A stretch of 6,375 bases of DNA from Betaproteobacteria bacterium (GTDB lineage: Bacteria; Pseudomonadota; Gammaproteobacteria; Burkholderiales; Thiobacillaceae), in the NCBI GenBank assembly GCA_020049245.1, contig JAIFLB010000031.1, positions 1-6,375 of the forward strand, given 5' to 3'. This document shows positions 1 to 6,341 of this stretch, piece by piece. Each line of letters starts with the position of its first letter. Position 1 is the stretch's first letter. Made by a program: the position numbers and the translations under genes. The notes under the pieces were generated by a model. It was not told the DNA's origin, searched no databases, and saw nothing but the letters and a program-made list of their open reading frames with translations.

Positions 1-1294
1 TGCGCGCCATGCGCTCCTTGTCGCCCGGCCAGCGACGCGCCACTTCGGTCAGGAAGCGGGCGTTGATTTCGTAAACAATCTCCATCAGACGCGGCAGCAA
101 TTGGGAGAACAAGCGCACCGACCATTTTTCCAGAGCTTCCGGGAGTAGCGTGTGATTGGTGTAGGCCATGGTTTGCCGGGTGATGTCCCAGGCTTCGTCC
201 CACTCCAGGCCATACTCATCCATCAACAAGCGCATCAACTCGGGGACCGCGCAGGTCGGATGGGTATCGTTCAACTGAAAGCAGTTCTTCGCCGCAAACT
301 GTCTGAAATCGCGGCCATGACGGCGCTCCCAGCCTTCCAGCACATCCTGCAGGCTGGCCGAAGCAAGGAAATATTGCTGGCGCAAACGCAGCGCCTTGCC
401 GTTCTCGCTGGCATCGTTCGGGTAGAGCACCATGGTGATGTTCTCGGCCGCGTTCTTGGACGCCACCGATTCGGTGTAGGAGCCGGCATTGAACTCGCCG
501 AGATCGAATTCATCCGTGGCCGAGGCGCTCCACAGACGCAGCACGTTGACCGTGTCGTTCTTGTAGCCGGGAATCGGCGTGTCATACGGCACTGCCAGCA
601 CATCCTGCGACTCAATCCAGCGCGTATGCTGGCGCCCCTTGGCATCGCGGAAGTGCTCGATGCGGCCGTAATACTGAACGCGACGGGTATGCTCCGGCCG
701 CTCCACTTCCCACGGGTTGCCGTCGCGCAGCCAGTGATCCGGCTCTTCGATCTGACGGCAGTTTTCCACATGCTGGCGGAACATGCCGTATTCATAGCGG
801 ATACCGTAGCCCATCACCGGCAATTGCAGGCTGGCGCAGCTATCCAGGAAACAGGCGGCGAGGCGACCGAGGCCGCCATTGCCGAGACCGGCGTCGTGTT
901 CGACATCGATCATTTCTTCCAGATCAAGACCCAGGCGATGCAGTGTCGGCTCGATGGTCTCACCCAGCCCGAGATTGAGCAGCGCGTTGTTCAGCGTGCG
1001 GCCCATGAGAAATTCCAGCGACAGGTAATACGCATGTTTGGCGTCCGCTTCCTCATAGGCGTAGCGGGTGCGCTTCCAGCGCTCCATCAATCGATCGCGC
1101 AACGCCAGGGAAAGGGCATGATAAGGGTAATGCGAGGAGCGGCAGTTCTTGTCGCGGCCGAGAAAATTGCCGAAGTAACGCCGGATATCCAGCGCCAAAG
1201 CTTCCGAATCCATGCCCAATCGAGGCACTTCAAACAGCTCGGGAGTCGGCTGGCTGGCACGTAGGGGCTTGAGACTGCTGTTTTTCTGATTCAT
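1..1294 (-). CDS. glgP: Glycogen/starch/alpha-glucan phosphorylase, N-terminal part (runs off the left edge)
   Basis: A continuous minus-strand frame of 431 codons plus one base has no stop and leaves the window at base 1, so the C-terminal half is not seen; family members are usually about 800-850 residues. The enzyme is cytoplasmic and releases glucose-1-phosphate from alpha-1,4-glucans using phosphate and PLP. Visible family blocks are SLEFLMGRTL (about residues 92-101), DAGLGNGGLGRLAACFLDS (134-152), the PGYKNDTVNVLRLW strip (242-255), QLNDTHP (340-346) and YTNHTLLPEALEKW (378-391). The PLP-lysine region would lie beyond the edge. The start is ATG at 1294; an in-frame ATG at 1303 would add MLT and is a real alternative, as neither has a strong Shine-Dalgarno site. 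A weak sigma70-like pair, TTCACA (1360-1355) and TACGCT (1337-1332) with a 17-nt spacer, lies upstream but is only suggestive. The family call is secure; the glycogen versus maltodextrin preference cannot be read from sequence. Confidence 0.93.
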   Translation of the reverse strand, partial: MNQKNSSLKPLRASQPTPELFEVPRLGMDSEALALDIRRYFGNFLGRDKNCRSSHYPYHALSLALRDRLMERWKRTRYAYEEADAKHAYYLSLEFLMGRTLNNALLNLGLGETIEPTLHRLGLDLEEMIDVEHDAGLGNGGLGRLAACFLDSCASLQLPVMGYGIRYEYGMFRQHVENCRQIEEPDHWLRDGNPWEVERPEHTRRVQYYGRIEHFRDAKGRQHTRWIESQDVLAVPYDTPIPGYKNDTVNVLRLWSASATDEFDLGEFNAGSYTESVASKNAAENITMVLYPNDASENGKALRLRQQYFLASASLQDVLEGWERRHGRDFRQFAAKNCFQLNDTHPTCAVPELMRLLMDEYGLEWDEAWDITRQTMAYTNHTLLPEALEKWSVRLFSQLLPRLMEIVYEINARFLTEVARRWPGDKERMAR

Positions 1295-1393
1295 GGTGAG
1301 CATCCAGTTATTTTTGTGTCGAACAGGGTCTAGCGTAATCGCTGCACGTTGAAATGTGAACCGCGGCCGTCACTCCGCGTGCAAAGCCTTGGC

Positions 1394-3334
1394 TCATTGT
1401 CGCGTGCGAAAGAACTGAATCGGCGCAGTTTTGATCTCTTGCGCGCGTTGATTGATCACACCGCGTTTAAGCTTGCCCACCACATGCATTTCACACGCCT
1501 TGCAGTCGAAACGCAGCGTCAGTTTTTCGCTGCCATTGATCAGGCTGAGCGGTTCGGCGCGGACCGTACCGTGCACGCCGGTGACGCCAATCGTTTGTTT
1601 CGGGCACAGGCTGAGCGAGTAGCGGACGCAATGCTTGGTGATCATCAACGAAACCTCGCCTTCCTCCTCGTGGCTTTCATAGGCGGCGGCGATCAGTTTG
1701 ACGCCGTGCCGGGCATAGAAGTCGCGGGCGCGGCTGTTGAACACATTGCCCAGATAGCTGAGGCTGTCTTCCGGGTAGTTGGCGGGCTTTGGCGTCGCGC
1801 GTGGAAGACGTTCAAACGCCATGCGGCGCGCGGTTTCCAGCTTTTCCACCGCCTCGCGCCTGAGCGCATTGATCGCTGAGGCCGGCACAAACCAGGCTTG
1901 CGACAGGTTGAGATTGATGTCGATCGGCTGGAAGATCGTGGCGCCCAGCTTGGCCAGGTTTTCGCGCAAACCAGCTTCGGCGCGGGCGGCATCCTTGGCG
2001 ATTTCCTTCGTCACTCCAGTTGCGGCACGGGCCGTGTTGCCCTCTTCATCGGTCAGCGTCAGCGCCAGACCGTCCGCCGTTTCGTCCAGATTCAGCCAGA
2101 CGCCGATGCGACGCTCGCTCGATTTCCTGTCCAGCGCGCGCTGCCAGTTCATGTCGCGATTGCGGTTGATTTCGATGCCGGCGCGCAGGTCTTTCAGCTC
2201 GGTTATCGGGTCGTTCGGCTGCACGCGCCAGCGGTTGTTTCCCAACGCCTGTGCCGTATTGATCGCCATGCCGACCAGTTCTTTTTGCAGATCAAAGTAG
2301 CAAAGGCCATCGCCATTGTTCAGCTGCGCATCGGTTTCAATCTCCACCCAATCCAGCCCGACCTTCAGCACATGGCCAATCGGCAAACCCGGATTCTTCG
2401 GGCTGTCGAAAGCGCCAATGTCGAGCTTGCGACCCTGTACAAAATAGTCGGTAGAGCCACGATTGAAGTTCAGGTCCGGGTCCGGTGAGAAGGTGAACGT
2501 GCATTCACCGCTGGAAGCGCGCGCCAACTCGGGACGTCGTTCCAGGATGTCATCCAGCAGCGTGCGGTAATGGGCGGTGATGTTTTTCACGTAGCCCATA
2601 TCCTTATAGCGGCCTTCGATCTTGAAGCTGCGGATGCCGGCGTCGATCAACGCTTCCAGGTTGTCGCTCTGGTTGTTGTCCTTCAGCGACAGCACATGCT
2701 TGTCGTGCGCCACGATACGTCCCTTGGCGTCGGCCACCTGATACGGCAGCCGGCAGGCCTGGCTGCAATCGCCGCGATTGGCGCTGCGGCCGGTATGCGC
2801 GTGACTGATGTAACACTGGCCGCTGTAGGCGACGCACAACGCACCGTGGATGAAGAATTCCAGCGTGGCGCTGGTTTGCGCACGGATCGCGGTGATCTGT
2901 TCCAGCGTCAGCTCGCGCGCCAGCACCAGCTGCGACAGGCCGACATCCTGCAGAAAGCGCGCCTTCTCCGGCGTGCGGATGTCGGTCTGCGTGCTGGCAT
3001 GCAACTGGATCGGCGGCAGGTCGAGTTCCAACAGCCCCATATCCTGGATGATCAGCGCATCAACGCCGGCGTCGTACATCTGCCAGACCAGTTTGCGCGC
3101 CGCTTCCAGCTCGTCGTCGCGCAGGATGGTGTTGAGCGTGGCGAAGATGCGCGCGTTGAAGCGGTGCGCGTGTTTCACCAGCCGGGCGATGTCGGCCACG
3201 CTGTTGTCGGCGCTGCTACGCGCGCCAAACGACGGGCCGCCGATATACACCGCATCGGCGCCGTGATTGACCGCTTCAATGCCGATATCGGCATCGCGCG
3301 CCGGAGCGAGAAGTTCAAGTTGATGGTTTTGCAT
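1394..3334 (-). CDS. rlhA: Peptidase U32-family protein, RlhA-type 23S rRNA cytidine hydroxylase
   Basis: This 646-residue protein belongs to the U32 'collagenase-like' family. The long members with an extra C-terminal region, such as E. coli RlhA (YdcP), make 5-hydroxycytidine in 23S rRNA; the shorter TrhP/YegQ members of about 450 residues act on tRNA. Length therefore favours RlhA. The N-terminal barrel begins with LELLAPARD and HGADAVYIGG (residues 6-33). The U32 signature runs from E159 to S177 (EFFIHGALC, then SGQCYIS), followed by NRGDCSQACRLPY; Cys167, 174, 190 and 194 are the conserved cysteines. A DUF3656-like middle region lies at roughly 400-520. A second set, C569-X7-C577 and C611-X2-C614, near the C-terminus looks like a metal or Fe-S site. 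An in-frame TAA at 3367-3365, with no usual start codon in between, makes ATG 3334 the only credible start, though no clear Shine-Dalgarno site precedes it. It lies 57 bp downstream of cbbR on the same strand and may be co-transcribed. Protease activity is unlikely despite the family name. Confidence 0.85.
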   Translation of the reverse strand: MQNHQLELLAPARDADIGIEAVNHGADAVYIGGPSFGARSSADNSVADIARLVKHAHRFNARIFATLNTILRDDELEAARKLVWQMYDAGVDALIIQDMGLLELDLPPIQLHASTQTDIRTPEKARFLQDVGLSQLVLARELTLEQITAIRAQTSATLEFFIHGALCVAYSGQCYISHAHTGRSANRGDCSQACRLPYQVADAKGRIVAHDKHVLSLKDNNQSDNLEALIDAGIRSFKIEGRYKDMGYVKNITAHYRTLLDDILERRPELARASSGECTFTFSPDPDLNFNRGSTDYFVQGRKLDIGAFDSPKNPGLPIGHVLKVGLDWVEIETDAQLNNGDGLCYFDLQKELVGMAINTAQALGNNRWRVQPNDPITELKDLRAGIEINRNRDMNWQRALDRKSSERRIGVWLNLDETADGLALTLTDEEGNTARAATGVTKEIAKDAARAEAGLRENLAKLGATIFQPIDINLNLSQAWFVPASAINALRREAVEKLETARRMAFERLPRATPKPANYPEDSLSYLGNVFNSRARDFYARHGVKLIAAAYESHEEEGEVSLMITKHCVRYSLSLCPKQTIGVTGVHGTVRAEPLSLINGSEKLTLRFDCKACEMHVVGKLKRGVINQRAQEIKTAPIQFFRTRQ

Positions 3335-3391
3335 GGCGCGGATTATCGCCCGGGATGGCCGCGCTTATTTACCCACTCTCGCTTTCTGACC

Positions 3392-4339
3392 TTATTGCTG
3401 CACTTCAACGGGCAACAAGCCCCAATCCCCCATTGGCGCGCAGGAAGAACCATCCCGCTGAGTCAGGAGGAAATCCAGGAATGCCTGTGCCACCACCGAG
3501 ATCTGCCGCCCCGCCGGATGCACTGCATACCAATGGCGCTGGATCGGAAAGCCTTCGACGTCGAGCACCGCGAACTGGCCGGGCTGATGCAAGGTGAGTG
3601 CATGACTGGACAGCGCAGAAATGCCCAGGTCGGCCAGAATGGCCTGCTTGATCGCCTCGTTGCTGCCCAGTTCCAGGCGCGGGCGTATCGTCAGGCCGTG
3701 ATCATGGAACAGCTCTTCAATCGCTTTTCGGGTGCCGGAACCGGCTTCGCGCATGACCCAGGGTTCCCGCGCCAGGCGCTCCAGTGTCAGGCGTTTCTCG
3801 CGCGTCAGCGGGTGGCCAGGAGCGGCGAGGACGACGATGGGGTTGTCCATGATTGGTGTGGCGATCACGTCGATCTCAACCGGCGGTGTGCCGAGCAGAT
3901 AGAGGTCGTCCAGGTTGGCTGCCATGCTGGCCAGCACCTGTTCCTTGTTGGTAACACGTAACGAGACGTCGATACCCGGATGCAGCTTGGCGAACTCGCC
4001 CAACAGGCGAGGCGCGAAGTAGGACGCAGTGGTGATCGCCATCAGCTTGAGCTTGCCTTTTTTCAGGCCTTGCCGCTCCGCCACCGACATGGTGTAGCGT
4101 TCGAGGATGGCGAAGATTTCGTGCGTCGCCTGCGCCAGTTCGCGACCGTCCTCGGTCAGCGAGACCTTTTTGCCGATCTGCTCCAGTAGTGGCGCGCCGA
4201 CGATATCGGTAAGCTTTTTGATCTGCATCGAAACCGTGGGCTGGGTCAGATAGAGCGCTTCGGAAGCGCGCGTGAAGCTGCCCAGACGAGCAATGGCTTC
4301 GAAGATTTCGAGTTGGCGAAAAGTGGTGTGGTGGCGCAT
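3392..4339 (-). CDS. cbbR: LysR-type transcriptional regulator, CbbR (RuBisCO operon regulator)
   Basis: A 315-residue LysR-family protein of normal length. The N-terminal winged helix-turn-helix spans about residues 7-66 (FRQLEIFEAIARLGSF, then LTQPTVSMQIKKL), followed by a linker helix and an effector-binding domain from about residue 90. The REAGSGTRKAIEE and GSNEAIKQAILADLGISALS blocks are typical of CbbR proteins. CbbR regulators bind the cbb promoter and activate Calvin-cycle genes in response to metabolites such as RuBP, NADPH or phosphoenolpyruvate, depending on species; which one acts here cannot be read from the sequence. Divergent placement 162 bp from a RuBisCO gene is the classical cbbR arrangement and is the main reason for choosing CbbR over another LysR regulator. 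The start ATG at 4339 has a GAGG Shine-Dalgarno site at 4348-4345 with a 5-nt spacer. The gene ends in TAA at 3394-3392, 57 bp before the RlhA-type gene. Confidence 0.9.
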   Translation of the reverse strand: MRHHTTFRQLEIFEAIARLGSFTRASEALYLTQPTVSMQIKKLTDIVGAPLLEQIGKKVSLTEDGRELAQATHEIFAILERYTMSVAERQGLKKGKLKLMAITTASYFAPRLLGEFAKLHPGIDVSLRVTNKEQVLASMAANLDDLYLLGTPPVEIDVIATPIMDNPIVVLAAPGHPLTREKRLTLERLAREPWVMREAGSGTRKAIEELFHDHGLTIRPRLELGSNEAIKQAILADLGISALSSHALTLHQPGQFAVLDVEGFPIQRHWYAVHPAGRQISVVAQAFLDFLLTQRDGSSCAPMGDWGLLPVEVQQ

Positions 4340-4378
4340 GGCAACCTCGTTCTAGCGGCGATAACCATAGATTAAACA

Positions 4379-4393
4379 CTATCGTCATGATAG
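4379..4393. promoter_or_regulatory. Perfect T-N11-A palindrome, candidate LysR (CbbR) box
   Basis: CTATC and GATAG are exact reverse complements separated by GTCAT. The spacing from T4380 to A4392 gives the T-N11-A core recognised by LysR-type dimers. It lies 40 bp upstream of the cbbR start and 109 bp upstream of the cbbL start, a sensible position for both autoregulation and divergent activation. Binding itself is inferred. Confidence 0.55.
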
Positions 4394-4489
4394 AAAAACA
4401 TGACTGTTATTTATGTAGCATCATCGCCAATATGCGCCCCACTTCGAATCGTCCTGAGCGCGGTTCGTTGGCCCAACCCAAATCCCCAT

Positions 4490-4495
4490 AAGGAG
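4490..4495 (+). promoter_or_regulatory. Shine-Dalgarno site for cbbL
   Basis: AAGGAG stands 6 nt before ATG 4502, an excellent ribosome binding site. It fixes the RuBisCO start at 4502 (MAVKTYNAGVKEYRQTYW), the usual N-terminus of Form IA large subunits. An in-frame ATG at 4400 would add 34 residues translated from the regulatory region and has no such site. Confidence 0.9.
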
Positions 4496-4501
4496 CGATA
4501 C

Positions 4502-5920
4502 ATGGCTGTGAAGACCTACAACGCTGGCGTCAAAGAATACCGCCAGACCTACTGGACCCCGGATTACACCCCGCTGGATACCGACATCCTGGCTTGCTTC
4601 AAGATCACCCCGCAGCCGGGCGTGGATCGTGAAGAAGTTGCCGCCGCCGTTGCCGCCGAATCTTCAACCGGTACCTGGACCACGGTGTGGACCGACCTGC
4701 TGACCGACCTGGATTACTACAAGGGCCGCGCCTATCGCATCGAAGACGTGCCCGGCGACGACACCTGTTTCTACGCCTTCGTGGCCTACCCGATCGACCT
4801 GTTCGAAGAAGGTTCCGTGGTCAACGTGCTGACCTCGCTGGTCGGCAACGTGTTCGGCTTCAAGGCCCTGCGCGCCCTGCGTCTGGAAGACATCCGCTTC
4901 CCGATCGCCTACGTCAAGACCTGCGGCGGCCCGCCGGCCGGTATCCAGGTCGAACGTGACCGCATGAACAAGTATGGCCGTCCGCTGCTGGGCTGCACCA
5001 TCAAACCGAAGCTGGGTCTGTCCGCCAAGAACTACGGCCGTGCAGTTTACGAGTGTCTGCGCGGCGGTCTGGACTTCACCAAGGACGACGAGAACGTCAA
5101 CAGCCAGCCGTTCATGCGTTGGCGTGACCGTTTCGCCTTCGTGCATGAAGCCACGATGAAGGCGGAACGTGAGACCGGCGAGCGCAAGGGTCACTACCTG
5201 AACGTCACCGCGCCGACCCCGGAAGAAATGTACAAGCGGGCCGAGTTCGCCAAGGAAATCGGCGCACCGATCATCATGCACGACTACCTGACCGGCGGTC
5301 TGACGGCCAACACCGGCCTGGCCAACTGGTGTCGCGACAACGGCATGCTGCTGCACATCCACCGCGCCATGCACGCCGTGCTCGACCGCAACCCGCACCA
5401 CGGTATTCACTTCCGCGTGTTGACCAAGGTGCTGCGTTTGTCCGGTGGTGACCACCTGCACTCCGGTACCGTTGTCGGCAAGCTGGAAGGCGACCGCGAA
5501 GCGACCCTGGGCTGGATCGACACCATGCGTGACGAGTTCATTCCGGAAGACCGTAGCCGCGGCCTGTTCTTCGATCAGGACTGGGGTTCCATGCCCGGCG
5601 TGATCCCGGTTGCTTCCGGCGGTATCCACGTCTGGCACATGCCGGCGCTGGTCAGCATCTTCGGCGACGACTCCGTGCTGCAGTTCGGTGGCGGTACCTT
5701 GGGCCACCCGTGGGGCAACGCCGCCGGCGCCGCCGCCAACCGCGTCGCGCTGGAAGCCTGTGTCGAAGCCCGCAACCAGGGTCGCGCCATCGAGAAGGAA
5801 GGCAAGGACATCCTGACCGCCGCCGCCGCGCACAGCCCGGAACTGAAGATCGCCATGGAAACCTGGAAAGAGATCAAGTTCGAGTTCGACACCGTCGACA
5901 AGCTGGACGTCGCCCACAAG
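4502..5920 (+). other. cbbL: Large-subunit (CbbL) part of the fused frame, residues 1-473
   Basis: This is the sub-region corresponding to a stand-alone cbbL. The N-terminal alpha/beta domain covers about residues 1-140, including ESSTGTWTTVW and the LVGNVFGF strip that completes the neighbouring active site. The C-terminal barrel carries K168, K194, H287 and K327, and FGGGTLGHPWG binds substrate phosphate. All catalytic residues I could place are intact, so there is no sign of decay. The 473-residue length to the final Lys equals that of typical Form IA large subunits. This marks codon 474 (5921-5923) as the place where the stop should be. Its strong preference for CCG, CAG, AAG and GGC/GGT contrasts with the linker that follows. 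Confidence 0.93.
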
Positions 5921-6316
5921 TCGATCCGGGATCCAGAACCCAAATTGAAAGGAACGCAAATGTCTGAAGTGATGGATTACAAAAGCCGCCTGAGCGACCC
6001 CGCCAGCCGCAAGTTCGAGACCTTCTCCTACCTGCCCGCGATGACTGCGGACAACATCCGCAAGCAGGTCGAGTATCTGGTGAAGAAGGGTTGGAACCCG
6101 GCGATCGAGCATATCGAACCCCAGTACCTGATGGACTCCTACTGGTACATGTGGAAGCTGCCGATGTTCGGTGAAACCGATGTCGACCGCGTTCTGGCTG
6201 AAGCCGAAGCCTGCCACAAAGCCAACCCGGATAACCACGTGCGTCTGATTGGTTACAACAACTTCAACCAGTCGCAGGGTGCCGCGATGGTGATCTTCCG
6301 CGGCAAGACGGTTTAA
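4502..6316 (+). CDS. cbbLS: RuBisCO large subunit-small subunit fusion, Form IA (CbbL-CbbS), one 604-residue frame
   Basis: One uninterrupted frame encodes a complete Form IA large subunit (residues 1-473), a 13-residue linker (474-486) and a complete small subunit (487-604). RuBisCO carboxylates or oxygenates ribulose-1,5-bisphosphate in the Calvin cycle, normally as an L8S8 complex of separate chains. The active-site parts are present (spinach number = residue + 7): KPK with K168, the FTKDDEN block with carbamylated K194 and ligands D196 and E197, HIHRAMH with H287, and loop-6 GTVVGKLEG with K327. The large-subunit part ends FEFDTVDKLDVAHK, a normal C-terminus at normal length, but the next codon is TCG instead of a stop. 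The small-subunit part begins MSEVMDYKSRLSDPASRKF. The start is fixed by AAGGAG at 4490-4495. Loss of the cbbL stop is a direct reading of the sequence; that a fused protein accumulates is inference, and a one-base sequence error (TAG read as TCG) is the alternative. A hairpin terminator follows. Confidence 0.88.
   Translation: MAVKTYNAGVKEYRQTYWTPDYTPLDTDILACFKITPQPGVDREEVAAAVAAESSTGTWTTVWTDLLTDLDYYKGRAYRIEDVPGDDTCFYAFVAYPIDLFEEGSVVNVLTSLVGNVFGFKALRALRLEDIRFPIAYVKTCGGPPAGIQVERDRMNKYGRPLLGCTIKPKLGLSAKNYGRAVYECLRGGLDFTKDDENVNSQPFMRWRDRFAFVHEATMKAERETGERKGHYLNVTAPTPEEMYKRAEFAKEIGAPIIMHDYLTGGLTANTGLANWCRDNGMLLHIHRAMHAVLDRNPHHGIHFRVLTKVLRLSGGDHLHSGTVVGKLEGDREATLGWIDTMRDEFIPEDRSRGLFFDQDWGSMPGVIPVASGGIHVWHMPALVSIFGDDSVLQFGGGTLGHPWGNAAGAAANRVALEACVEARNQGRAIEKEGKDILTAAAAHSPELKIAMETWKEIKFEFDTVDKLDVAHKSIRDPEPKLKGTQMSEVMDYKSRLSDPASRKFETFSYLPAMTADNIRKQVEYLVKKGWNPAIEHIEPQYLMDSYWYMWKLPMFGETDVDRVLAEAEACHKANPDNHVRLIGYNNFNQSQGAAMVIFRGKTV
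5921..5959 (+). other. In-frame 13-codon linker, former cbbL-cbbS intergenic spacer
   Basis: The residues are SIRDPEPKLKGTQ. The first codon, TCG, differs from a TAG stop by one base (5922). The 39-nt length keeps the two subunits in frame. Codons CCA, GGA and CAA in this stretch occur nowhere else in the 604-codon frame, which uses CCG/CCC, GGC/GGT and CAG, so the stretch reads as non-coding spacer recently made coding. It also holds the cbbS ribosome binding site. Confidence 0.85.
5948..5953 (+). promoter_or_regulatory. Retained internal Shine-Dalgarno site for cbbS
   Basis: AAAGGA ends 6 nt before ATG 5960, within the linker part of the fused frame. It is the ribosome binding site expected for a separate cbbS and decides where an independently translated small subunit would start. 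Its survival means free CbbS can probably still be made alongside any fusion. Confidence 0.75.
5960..6316 (+). CDS. cbbS: RuBisCO small subunit (CbbS, IAq-type), in frame with and read through from cbbL
   Basis: This covers 118 codons with their own ATG and a good Shine-Dalgarno site (AAAGGA, 5948-5953), overlapping the 3' part of the fused frame. The product matches bacterial Form I small subunits: FETFSYLPAMTADNIRKQVEYL, YWYMWKLPMFGE near the middle and VRLIGYNNFNQSQG toward the end. Small subunits cap the L8 core and stabilise the holoenzyme. The SRLSDPASRKF segment near the N-terminus and the 118-residue length fit the non-carboxysomal IAq class; carboxysomal IAc small subunits are shorter there. 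This class call comes from remembered family features. Length and motifs are complete, so the small subunit itself is not damaged. Whether it is made freely, only as the C-terminal part of the fusion, or both is unknown. Confidence 0.85.
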   Translation: MSEVMDYKSRLSDPASRKFETFSYLPAMTADNIRKQVEYLVKKGWNPAIEHIEPQYLMDSYWYMWKLPMFGETDVDRVLAEAEACHKANPDNHVRLIGYNNFNQSQGAAMVIFRGKTV

Positions 6317-6341
6317 CTCGCGCGGCGGTAAGCAGTATCCG

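Larger units (their letters stand above)
4340..4501. promoter_or_regulatory. Divergent cbbR-cbbL control region with candidate CbbR operator
   Basis: This 162-bp gap separates the divergent cbbR and RuBisCO starts, and its middle (about 4360-4420) is much richer in A+T than the flanking genes. It contains a perfect palindrome, CTATC-GTCAT-GATAG (4379-4393), that satisfies the LysR T-N11-A rule (T4380, A4392). Two matches to the CbbR half-site pattern TNA-N7-TNA lie on either side: TAA-CCATAGA-TTA (4362-4374) and TGA-CTGTTAT-TTA (4401-4413). Recognition and activation sites flanking a LysR promoter are the known arrangement. The motifs are short and degenerate, so exact assignment is inference. 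No convincing -35/-10 pair for cbbL could be fixed, as expected for an activator-dependent promoter. A small GTTGG-C-CCAAC palindrome (4467-4477) lies in the presumed leader just before the cbbL ribosome binding site. Confidence 0.7.

Noticed and set aside
152..1264. Plus-strand open frame of 370 codons opposite glgP
   Set aside because: It is antisense to a frame with clear glycogen phosphorylase motifs and is explained by codon bias.
1362..1379. CGCGG/CCGCG inverted repeat after rlhA as a terminator
   Set aside because: The stem is only 5 bp with an 8-nt loop and is not followed by a T run on the minus strand.
3336..3364. GCGCGG/CCGCGC inverted repeat over the rlhA start as a terminator or start-occluding hairpin
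   Set aside because: It is 6 bp with a 17-nt loop and no T run in the direction of transcription; such pairing is common by chance in GC-rich DNA.
2570..3961. Plus-strand open frame of 463 codons across the rlhA-cbbR junction
   Set aside because: It lies opposite two recognised minus-strand genes and spans both plus their gap; the translation shows no domain.
4400..4501. In-frame ATG at 4400 that would lengthen the RuBisCO protein by 34 residues
   Set aside because: The added residues come from the AT-rich regulatory region, do not resemble any RuBisCO N-terminus and lack a ribosome binding site, while ATG 4502 has AAGGAG at ideal spacing.
5929..5934. GGATCC (BamHI site) inside the L-S linker, as a possible sign of an engineered construct
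   Set aside because: A single 6-mer is expected by chance every few kilobases; no vector, tag or glycine-serine linker is present and the flanks look like an ordinary chromosome. It remains a minor reason to verify the source.
4664..6238. Long open frame antisense to the RuBisCO gene (524 codons)
   Set aside because: It is a by-product of GC-rich codon bias opposite a well-recognised gene; the product has low-complexity G/V/H/Q composition and no recognisable family.
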